Source: Acidobacteriota bacterium
GTDB taxonomy: Bacteria > Acidobacteriota > Terriglobia > UBA7540
Reading direction: 5' to 3'
Assembly (NCBI GenBank): GCA_023474345.1
Contig: JAMCXS010000018.1
Span: 1-42,104 of the forward strand
DNA: 42,104 nucleotides
The position numbers and the translations under genes were made by a program. Positions 36,197-42,104 of the stretch are shown here, in pieces. The notes beneath the pieces were generated by a model. That model had not been told where the DNA came from. It saw only the letters and a program-made list of their open reading frames with translations, and did no database searches. Position 1 is the first letter of the stretch. The number at the start of each line of letters is the position of its first letter.

Positions 36197-36738
36197 TTTT
36201 CGAAATCGAATTGCGCAAGGAGTCAGAAACCAGCCGGCACCGGATCGAATTGCCTGCTCGCGCGGAGCCGGCAACCGCCGGGCGGCAGGACCGTTTGGCG
36301 ATTGATGGTGAGCCGCTCGAAACCGATTGGGCGGAAATCGCTCCGGGCACCTACTCGATTCTTCTTGGCGGACGTTCGTATGAGGCCCACATCGCCCGGG
36401 CGGCTGGAGATCATCCGGGCGGCTCCAATTCGTGGGTGGTCACCATTGGCGAGCACGACTTTAATTTGGAAGCCCGCGACCCCCGCGCGCGCCGTCATGC
36501 CGGCGAAGCCGCGGTCCAGGAGGGCCCGCTGGAAGTTCTCGCGCCCATGCCCGGGAGGATCGTCAGGATTTTGGTAAGCCAGGGTCAGGAGGTGGCTCGC
36601 GATCAGGGTCTCCTGGTTATCGAGGCCATGAAAATGCAGAATGAGCTGCGGGCGCCGCGGGCCGGACGCATCATGGAACTTCACGTCCGGGAAGGAATAG
36701 GGATTGAAACAGGCTCAAGGCTGCTCAGGCTGGGATAG
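36193..36738 (+). CDS. Biotin carboxyl carrier subunit
   Basis: The 181-residue protein carries biotin for the preceding carboxylase. The C-terminal lipoyl/biotinyl domain (about 112-181) has the EAMKMQNE motif with the biotinylated Lys147, and the matching hairpin PMPGRIVRILVSQGQEV. The N-terminal part (MIFEIELRKE...) resembles the BT/linker region of alpha subunits rather than AccB, again suggesting that a fused acyl-CoA carboxylase alpha subunit has been split in two genes. It overlaps accC by four bases. The gene ends nine bases before the convergent PpiC-type gene. Confidence 0.88.
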   Translation: MIFEIELRKESETSRHRIELPARAEPATAGRQDRLAIDGEPLETDWAEIAPGTYSILLGGRSYEAHIARAAGDHPGGSNSWVVTIGEHDFNLEARDPRARRHAGEAAVQEGPLEVLAPMPGRIVRILVSQGQEVARDQGLLVIEAMKMQNELRAPRAGRIMELHVREGIGIETGSRLLRLG

Positions 36739-36747
36739 GCCCGGCTT

Positions 36748-37842
36748 TCACTTCACCGAGCTTACGCCGTGCTGGACAATTTGCTCGGCGAGAAAATTTT
36801 TCACTTTCGCCTTGTCGCGCAAGGTCTCAATATACGCCGCCTTGAGGAGTTGTTCCTTCTCGTTGATTAAGGTCTTTCGAATGCTGCTTTGCACCTTGGG
36901 ATCGGACAACTCGCCTTGCCCGGCATGTTCGATGCCAAGAAGTTTAACGATATGATAAGCGTTCCTAGTTTTGATAATTCCCGAAATTTGCCCCACCTTC
37001 AGCGACTCCACAATTTTCTTGAGTTCGGGGTTGGCGTCAAGGCCGGAGGCCGGAATGAAGCCCATGTCGCCGCCGCTCGAAGCGGTGGTAGGATCTTCGG
37101 AATAGTCTTGGGCGACGATCGCAAAATCCGCGCCGGAGCGAAGCTGCGCATAAAGGGCTTGGATCTTTTGCCGGGCTGCCGCCGGGGTTTTGGCGTCGTC
37201 ATTTTTCAGGTTTCGCAAATCGCTGTCGGGCCCGGGAGTGACCTCGATCTGGGCCAGATGATACTCCGTCTCGGGGATGCTGAACGCCGCCTTATTTCGC
37301 TGATAATATGCCGCGATTTCGGCATCACTGACGGAAACCCGCGAATCGATGTCCTTGTTGATGAGCTTGTCCACCATCAGGCTGTTGCGCACCTCTTCAC
37401 GAAGGTCACTCTCAGTCATGCCGCGCTGCTTCAACTTTTGCACGAACTCTTCCTTCGAGTAAGGACTTTCAAGCTGGCTCACTTTTGTGTCCACTTCCGC
37501 CTCCGACACCGTGATGCCGGAGTGTTCGGCGTGAGCCACCAAAATCTGGTTGTTAATCAGTTCGTCGAGGATATTCAGCTCGTAGCTGAGCACTTCCTCC
37601 TTGTCGGCCGCTTCGCCACCCGGGCTGACACGGTTGCGATAGATTTTTTCCACCTGATCGCGAAAGATCGGTTGTCCGTCTACTTCCGCCCAGACCACGC
37701 CGGACTTCAGTTTGGACTTCTGGCAGGCACTGGTCAGCAGCGGCAGACATACAACGCCGATCAAGCAAAAGGCCTGCAAGAAAGAGATCGAGCGAAAGGT
37801 GTTATCGAAACCGCCGCTAGGGCGTTCCCGTCCCCCCTCCAT
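36748..37842 (-). CDS. Peptidylprolyl isomerase lipoprotein (PpiC/SurA-like)
   Basis: The start ATG at 37842 gives 364 residues with a lipoprotein signal (FCLIGVVCLPLLTSAC), so it is membrane-anchored on the periplasmic side. A SurA_N-like helical chaperone domain follows (LDELINNQILVAHAEHSGI and SEAEVDTKVSQLESPYSKEE...), then one parvulin domain with ETEYHLAQIEV, FAIVAQDYSEDPTTASSGGDMGF and ISGIIKTRNAYHIVKLL. Such proteins help outer-membrane or secreted proteins fold. Compared with SurA it has one parvulin domain instead of two. The first possible start (37944) lies 102 bases upstream and overlaps the rpmB leader; I prefer the internal ATG. Confidence 0.88.
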   Translation of the reverse strand: MEGGRERPSGGFDNTFRSISFLQAFCLIGVVCLPLLTSACQKSKLKSGVVWAEVDGQPIFRDQVEKIYRNRVSPGGEAADKEEVLSYELNILDELINNQILVAHAEHSGITVSEAEVDTKVSQLESPYSKEEFVQKLKQRGMTESDLREEVRNSLMVDKLINKDIDSRVSVSDAEIAAYYQRNKAAFSIPETEYHLAQIEVTPGPDSDLRNLKNDDAKTPAAARQKIQALYAQLRSGADFAIVAQDYSEDPTTASSGGDMGFIPASGLDANPELKKIVESLKVGQISGIIKTRNAYHIVKLLGIEHAGQGELSDPKVQSSIRKTLINEKEQLLKAAYIETLRDKAKVKNFLAEQIVQHGVSSVK

Positions 37843-37887
37843 CTCTCGAGTGCTCGGCGATTGGCGGTAGGCGTGGCGTAAGGTTTT

Positions 37888-37896
37888 TGGTATAAT
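37888..37896 (+). promoter_or_regulatory. Extended -10 promoter of rpmB
   Basis: TGG-TATAAT (37888-37896) is a perfect extended -10 with no good -35 match (TAGGCG at 17 bases). It drives a leader of about 40 bases that ends in GTCCATCCTAAAGGGAG before the rpmB ATG. Confidence 0.65.
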
Positions 37897-37942
37897 TAGT
37901 TTTTGCATTTTGAAGTTTTTGTCCATCCTAAAGGGAGTTTTC

Positions 37943-38134
37943 ATGGCTCAAAAGTGCGAGATTTGCGGGAAAGGCCCCGCGTACGGAAATCACGTCAGTC
38001 ATGCTCACAATGTTACCAGGCGCCGGTGGAATCCCAATCTTCGGCGCGTTCGTGCAATCGTCAATGGGGCCCGAAAGACCATCCGCGTTTGCACCGCCTG
38101 CATCCGGTCCGGCAAAGTCATAAAAACCGTCTGA
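37943..38134 (+). CDS. rpmB: 50S ribosomal protein L28
   Basis: The ATG at 37943 after AAGGGAG gives a 63-residue L28 with the family start AQKCEICGKGPAYGNHVSHAHN and RRRWNPNLRRVRA. It retains two CxxC pairs (CEIC and CTAC), so it is the zinc-binding (C+) form. In-frame codons upstream of this ATG lie inside the leader. The gene stands alone; rpmG, its frequent neighbour, is not here. It is a structural protein of the large subunit. Confidence 0.96.
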   Translation: MAQKCEICGKGPAYGNHVSHAHNVTRRRWNPNLRRVRAIVNGARKTIRVCTACIRSGKVIKTV

Positions 38135-38215
38135 TTGCCGCTCTCACCTCGTGTTGAAGTCCAGCCACAAGGATGAGGGGTGCGGAATCCGCAGGGCGGC
38201 CGGCGCAGATAAACG

Positions 38216-40363
38216 TCAGGCCTTCACCATCCGCTCCACATGGTATACGCCCTCAATCTTCCTCAGCGAAGCCATAATCTTGTCGAGGTGCTCTTTATCC
38301 AATATGTCGACGGTGACCTCAATGGAGGCTTGCTCGTCGCCGGTGCGAGCCTCGATGTTTTGGATATTTGAATGGTCACTGCTGATAGCCGCAGTTACTT
38401 CAGCCAGCATGCCTTGTCGGTCGGTCGTCAATAGATTCAGCCGAACAGGATAGAACGTATATTTGGGACCAGTCCATTCTACTGCAATTCGTCGTTCAGC
38501 GTCATACAAAAGGTTCTGAACATTCTTGCAGTTCTTCGAGTGAACCGAGATTCCTTTCCCTCGCGTAATGTATCCGACAATCTCTTCACCGCGGATGGGG
38601 TTGCAGCATCGGGCCCGGTACACCAGAAGGTCACCATACCCGTGAACCTGGATGGCAACGTCAGGCGTCATGCCAAGGACGCGCTTGACGGTACGGGTAA
38701 GTCGGGAGGGCTGGCCCGCCTCATGGGCTAAGGTGGGAACAAGCTTTGCCAATACCTGCCGCGCGACAAACTTCCCGAAGCCCACACCCGCATACAAATC
38801 GTCGGCAAGACTGCACCCGTATTCGCGCGCCACGCGTTGATAGTCTTCGTCGGCGATCTTTTTCAAGACGACGCCGTATTTTCGAGCTTCCTTCTCAAGC
38901 AGCCGCTTGCCAATCTCAACCGCCTGGCGGCGCTGGGCGATGTTAATCCAGTGCTTGATTTTGTTGCGCGCTCGCGAGGTCTTCACATGCGCCAGCCAGT
39001 CCCGGCTGGGCGTTTGGTTGGCCTGCGTCGTGATCTCAACGATGTCGCCGTTCCGCAACCTCGACTTCAGCGGAACAATCCGCCCGTTCACCTTAGCTCC
39101 AACGCAATGATTGCCAATTTCGGTATGGATGGCATAAGCAAAATCAATGGGGCTCGCTTCGCGGGGCAAAACAATAACCTTCCCTTTCGGGGTGAACGTG
39201 TAGACCTCCTGCGGGTAGAGGTCTACTTTCAGGGTCGAGAGGAAATCACCGGGGTCTCGCATTTCCTTCTGCCATTCAACCAAGTGACGCAACCAGGCGA
39301 AGCGCTCGGCATCCTGGATGGTTGCTCCGCTTCCGTCCTTGTACTTCCAATGCGCCGCAATGCCTTCCTCGGCCACGCGATGCATTTCCGCAGTGCGGAT
39401 CTGCACCTCGAAAGGTTGGCCGTGCGGCCCAATCACAGAGGTGTGGAGCGACTGGTAAAGGTTGGGGCGCGGGATAGCAATAAAGTCCTTGATTCGTCCC
39501 GGAACCGGCCGCCACGTATTGTGAATAACCCCGAGCGCGGCATAGCAGTTTTTTACGTCGTCGGTAATAATGCGAATGGCAAGCAGGTCATAAACCTGCT
39601 CGATTGCGATGTGCTGCCGCTTGAGTTTCTGCCAGATGCTGTAAAGCCGTTTGATCCGTCCCTCCACCCTGGCGGGAATCGCATGCTGCTTCATTTTGGC
39701 TTGGACCAGCCTCTGAACCTCAGCAAGAAATTCCTCATTGACTTTCCGACGTCGCTCCACGGCTCTTTTCACTTCCGCGTAGGCATCTGGCTCAAGGTGC
39801 TGGAACGACAGATCTTCCAACTCCCCGCGCAGTTTGCCCATGCCCAACCGATGCGCAATCGGGGCATAAATTTCGAGCGTTTCATGGGCGATGCGCTGAC
39901 GCTTCTCGGGAGGAAGATACTCGAGAGTCCGCATGTTATGCAGGCGGTCCGCAAGCTTCACCAGAACCACACGTACGTCGTCCACCATGGCGAGAAGCAT
40001 TTTGCGGAAATTTTCCGCCTGCTGCTCTTCGGGGCTTTGAAAATGGATCCGACCGATCTTGGTCACGCCTTCGACAATGCGGGCGACCTCGTCCCCAAAT
40101 TCAGCTTGCAGTGCCTCAATGCTGGTCGGCGTGTCTTCGACCACGTCGTGGAGCATACCGGCAGCCAGGCATACCGGGTCCAGCCTCAGGTCAGCCAGGA
40201 TGTTCGCCACATGCAAGGGATGCGAAATGTAAGGCTCGCCGGAAAGCCGCTCCTGCCCCTTGTGCCTTTCGATACAAAAGCTATACGCGTTCTGCAAAAG
40301 CGCCAAGTCGTCATCTGGGCGGTACGCGTGGACTTTCCGGAGGATGTCGTCGAATTGACTCAT
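38216..40363 (-). CDS. rsh: Bifunctional (p)ppGpp synthetase/hydrolase (RelA/SpoT, Rsh)
   Basis: Rsh makes and breaks the stringent-response alarmone (p)ppGpp. The 715-residue protein (ATG at 40363; a GTG two codons upstream is also open) has the full long-RSH layout: an HD hydrolase domain (about 20-200) with YISHPLHVA and the metal motif LHDVVEDT intact; a synthetase domain (about 230-345) with RIKRLYSIWQKL, RIKDFIAIPRPNLYQSLHT and EVQIRT; TGS (about 385-445); and a Cys-containing RARCCNPIRGEEIVGYITRGKGI zone before the C-terminal ACT domain (about 640-715). Both activities are likely present. It is the probable only long RSH if the genome is typical, but that cannot be checked here. Confidence 0.96.
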   Translation of the reverse strand: MSQFDDILRKVHAYRPDDDLALLQNAYSFCIERHKGQERLSGEPYISHPLHVANILADLRLDPVCLAAGMLHDVVEDTPTSIEALQAEFGDEVARIVEGVTKIGRIHFQSPEEQQAENFRKMLLAMVDDVRVVLVKLADRLHNMRTLEYLPPEKRQRIAHETLEIYAPIAHRLGMGKLRGELEDLSFQHLEPDAYAEVKRAVERRRKVNEEFLAEVQRLVQAKMKQHAIPARVEGRIKRLYSIWQKLKRQHIAIEQVYDLLAIRIITDDVKNCYAALGVIHNTWRPVPGRIKDFIAIPRPNLYQSLHTSVIGPHGQPFEVQIRTAEMHRVAEEGIAAHWKYKDGSGATIQDAERFAWLRHLVEWQKEMRDPGDFLSTLKVDLYPQEVYTFTPKGKVIVLPREASPIDFAYAIHTEIGNHCVGAKVNGRIVPLKSRLRNGDIVEITTQANQTPSRDWLAHVKTSRARNKIKHWINIAQRRQAVEIGKRLLEKEARKYGVVLKKIADEDYQRVAREYGCSLADDLYAGVGFGKFVARQVLAKLVPTLAHEAGQPSRLTRTVKRVLGMTPDVAIQVHGYGDLLVYRARCCNPIRGEEIVGYITRGKGISVHSKNCKNVQNLLYDAERRIAVEWTGPKYTFYPVRLNLLTTDRQGMLAEVTAAISSDHSNIQNIEARTGDEQASIEVTVDILDKEHLDKIMASLRKIEGVYHVERMVKA

Positions 40364-40376
40364 ATACACCTACACC

Positions 40377-40406
40377 ATTCTAGGGCACTGTTTATCGAAG
40401 GTTCAA
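40377..40406 (-). promoter_or_regulatory. Promoter of rsh, almost leaderless
   Basis: On the minus strand TTGAAC (40406-40401), an 18-base spacer and TAGAAT (40382-40377) each match five of six bases. The start point would be near 40370, only about six bases from the ATG at 40363. GTAGGTG just before that ATG may act as a weak ribosome site, but the mRNA could be leaderless. Confidence 0.55.
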
Positions 40407-40682
40407 GCACGGCCCCAATCCGGGGCGCTCAAGCGCCCAGCCCTGTGGTCGGAAAGGCATTTCACAGTCAGCACATGCATTGGTGGTAGAGCACAAGATT
40501 CCCGGCAACAGTCGCCGGAGTCATCTGGTCAGCACAGTCGTCCGCCTGTTCTTTTATGCATTCACGGGAAAGACTTTGAGTGCGTCACCTGAGCCTTGGC
40601 GAACTCGGTGCAGGCTCTCATTGCGGGCTATGCGGCAAGGTCTGTTTGGACGATACATATATTAAAATGGTTGCCAATTGAC
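40407..40682. other. Region between the rsh promoter and the intron, with overlapping palindromes
   Basis: GCCCC (412-416 after 40000) with GGGGC (422-426), and GGGCGCT (40423-40429) with AGCGCCC (40432-40438), are overlapping inverted repeats just upstream of the rsh -35 box. They resemble REP-type hairpins. The rest of the 276 bases, including an AT-rich stretch near 40655-40675, shows no gene. Its left end adjoins the predicted 3' end of the group II intron. Confidence 0.4.
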
Positions 40683-40711
40683 ATAGGTAGGCGGTTGCCC
40701 GCTGTCCCTGT

Positions 40712-40748
40712 CACACCACCGTACGTACGGGTCTGTATACGGCGGTTC
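40712..40748 (-). ncRNA. Group II intron domain V-like hairpin
   Basis: On the minus strand, ACCGCCGTA and TACGGTGGT pair as the long lower helix around a small loop section (TACAGACCCGTACG), beginning 15 bases after the maturase stop. Its form fits the conserved catalytic domain V, though the triad is not the common AGC and so points to a class other than IIA/IIB. The following 28 bases could form domain VI. Confidence 0.65.
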
Positions 40749-40762
40749 GGCGGGTAAAGCGA

Positions 40763-42104
40763 TCAGCGGACCGTCAATCGCGGAACCCCGAGCGAGTCGA
40801 AGTAAGCATTGGGCAATGCGAGGGCGAGGGCCGGGCTGTTCGCCAGCCGCCACGGGCCGTGAGCGCTCCCGGCCGTTTGTGCGGCCAGGGCTTTGCCCAC
40901 TCCCCGCTTGCGCAGCTCCCGAAAACGTACCGGGCCTCGCTTCCACTGTTTCCAGACCGCAGACCGAAGCCGGCGTCGGACCCAGCGTTCAAGCCCCTCC
41001 AGCACAAACGGCGTTTCGCACTTTCCGAAATAGCCCAACCAGCCCCGCAGATAACGGGTCAGTTCCTTAGCCATTCGTTCCGTGCTCACGCCGCGCGTCC
41101 GACGCGTCAGTTCTCGGACTTTCGCTTTGAATCGCAGCACCGCTTTGGGCGCAATGCGCCGTTTCGGTTCTCGATTCGCCGTGAAACTGAAGCCCAGAAA
41201 CTTCCGCTCCCATGGCCGTGCCACCGCACTCTTCTGCTCGTTGACCTTGAGCTTGAGCCTCGTGGTGATGAATCGCGTCAGGCTCTCCATCACTCGTTCT
41301 CCCGCCCGCCGACTGCAAACGTAGACATTGCTGTCGTCCGCATAACGCGCGAACCGGAGACCTCTCTGCTCCAGCTCCCGGTCCAACTCGTCGAGCACGA
41401 TATTACTGAGCAAGGGCGATAACGGTCCGCCTTGCGGCGTCCCCTCATCCACCGGACTCACCAACCCGCCTTCCATTACCCCGGCCGTGAGAAACGCCCG
41501 GATCAACTTCAGCAACCGCTTGTCGTTGACTCGTCTGGCAATCTTCGCCATCAGCTTGTGGTGCGAAACCCGATCGAAAAATTTCTCCAAATCAAGGTCC
41601 ACACACCAGCGATAGCCTTCGGCGATATAGTTCTGTGCCTGTTCTACCGCCTGATGCGCCGATCGCCCAGGGCGAAACCCGTAGCTGTGTTCGGAAAACG
41701 TCCGGTCCCACTTGCGTTGCAGAACCTGCATCACCACCTGCTGGATAAACCGATCCAGCACGCAAGGAATGCCAAGCTTACGCACTCCCCCGCCGTCCGG
41801 CTTCGGGATTTCCACCCGCCTCACCGGTTGCGGCTTGTAAGTTCCGCTCAGCAGCTGTTCCCGGATGGCTGGCCAGTGCTGCTTCAGGTATCCCGCCAGC
41901 TCGCGGACCGTCATGCCGTCCACGCCGGGACTCCCCTTGTTGGCCTTGACTCGTGCCAGTGCCTGCTTGCAGTTTTCTCGCTCGCAGACTTCCTCCATCA
42001 ACCGTTCGCCAATGGCCGGGCTTTCGGCTTCGCGCTTCGCCGTGAGCGATTCGGTCCCTTCCCCGGACGCCCTCGAAGCTTCACTCCTACTCTCGCCCGT
42101 GAAG
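40763..42104 (-). CDS. Group II intron reverse transcriptase/maturase, N-terminus missing
   Basis: The open frame runs to the window edge without a start codon, so the first residues are missing; the nearest internal Met would be at 41998. RT motifs are clear: IPKPDGGGVRKLGIPCVLDRF, HSYGFRPGRSAHQA, VDLDLEKFFDRVSH, GTPQGGPLSPLLSN, and the catalytic RYADDSNVYV. The thumb/maturase region follows (RFKAKVRELTRRTRG, LRGWLGYFGKCET) and the C-terminal tail ends with SPALALALPNAYFDSLGVPRL. No HNH/endonuclease domain is present, as usual for several bacterial classes. It helps intron splicing and retrohoming. The frame is intact, so the element may be active. Confidence 0.93.
   Translation of the reverse strand, partial: FTGESRSEASRASGEGTESLTAKREAESPAIGERLMEEVCERENCKQALARVKANKGSPGVDGMTVRELAGYLKQHWPAIREQLLSGTYKPQPVRRVEIPKPDGGGVRKLGIPCVLDRFIQQVVMQVLQRKWDRTFSEHSYGFRPGRSAHQAVEQAQNYIAEGYRWCVDLDLEKFFDRVSHHKLMAKIARRVNDKRLLKLIRAFLTAGVMEGGLVSPVDEGTPQGGPLSPLLSNIVLDELDRELEQRGLRFARYADDSNVYVCSRRAGERVMESLTRFITTRLKLKVNEQKSAVARPWERKFLGFSFTANREPKRRIAPKAVLRFKAKVRELTRRTRGVSTERMAKELTRYLRGWLGYFGKCETPFVLEGLERWVRRRLRSAVWKQWKRGPVRFRELRKRGVGKALAAQTAGSAHGPWRLANSPALALALPNAYFDSLGVPRLTVR

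Larger units (their letters stand above)
40683..42104 (-). mobile_element. Group II intron, 3' part, cut by the window edge
   Basis: The element on the minus strand comprises the maturase gene, a short 3' spacer, a domain V-like hairpin and a domain VI-like tail that ends near 40683 in CCTACCTAT, a plausible intron 3' end of the AY type. The 5' half of the intron, with the GUGYG start and domains I-III, would lie beyond 42104. The 3' exon is the AT-rich sequence at 40655-40682. Insertion class (for example IIC at a terminator) cannot be settled without the missing end. Confidence 0.8.

Noticed and set aside
38837-40489. A 550-codon open frame on the plus strand opposite rsh
   Set aside because: It mirrors the strongly supported rsh gene, has no family resemblance and is explained by codon bias in GC-rich DNA.

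Overview
This 42.1 kb window reads as an ordinary stretch of bacterial chromosome, most likely from an Acidobacteriota member. That placement is inference, resting on four things: fairly high GC; a secreted choice-of-anchor-D/Ig-repeat protein with a hydrophobic stretch and a CGGG motif near its C-terminus; small secreted proteins and an 'NARKSTGPRTAAGKRR' hypothetical of types I associate with that phylum; and a Gram-negative envelope gene set (lpxB, MltD, SurA/PpiC-like lipoprotein). I see no CRISPR array, prophage, tRNA or rRNA. The only clear mobile element is a group II intron at the right edge, cut by the window end.

Layout. 1-6.6 kb: the 3' part of a repeat-rich secreted protein, a hairpin-rich intergenic repeat, then minus-strand genes: a three-gene cassette (HipA-like kinase, DUF3037 protein, 79-aa protein), an acidic/basic histone H1-like protein, and an MltD-type lytic transglycosylase with four LysM domains. 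7.1-14.1 kb: a plus-strand run of two ABC exporter half-transporters with complementary degenerate ATPase motifs, lpxB, and a secreted M1-peptidase-like protein that has lost its zinc ligands and carries a TPR-like tail. 14.1-20.0 kb: minus-strand genes for MidA methyltransferase, a macro-domain protein, a secreted GH31 glycosidase, a Mug-type DNA glycosylase and a class I glutamine amidotransferase-like hydrolase. 20.1-24.8 kb: a tightly overlapped arginine operon, argC-argB-argD-argF plus an ArgA-type acetyltransferase, behind a promoter that overlaps a perfect palindrome resembling an ARG box. It covers the acetylated pathway through citrulline, except the step releasing ornithine (argJ/argE), which is not here.

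24.9-31.0 kb: guaB and a VanZ-like gene (minus); a small secreted protein with an unusual leader and an excellent intrinsic terminator; larA (nickel lactate racemase family) with its own promoter and inverted repeat; degraded fragments; an isoprenylcysteine methyltransferase-like membrane protein; and a secreted hypothetical. 31.4-36.7 kb: a conserved hypothetical followed by degenerate repeats, an ECF sigma / zinc anti-sigma / membrane zinc-ribbon set, then biotin carboxylase and biotin carrier subunits of an acyl-CoA carboxylase. 36.7-42.1 kb: a PpiC-type chaperone lipoprotein diverging from rpmB, an Rsh (p)ppGpp synthetase/hydrolase with an almost leaderless promoter, and the group II intron.

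No single locus is clearly a new defence or mobile system. The items I would follow first are the HipA-like kinase/DUF3037/79-aa cassette, the heterodimeric exporter beside lpxB, the catalytically dead M1-TPR protein, the argC operator, and the structured leaders near 27.0-27.9 kb.
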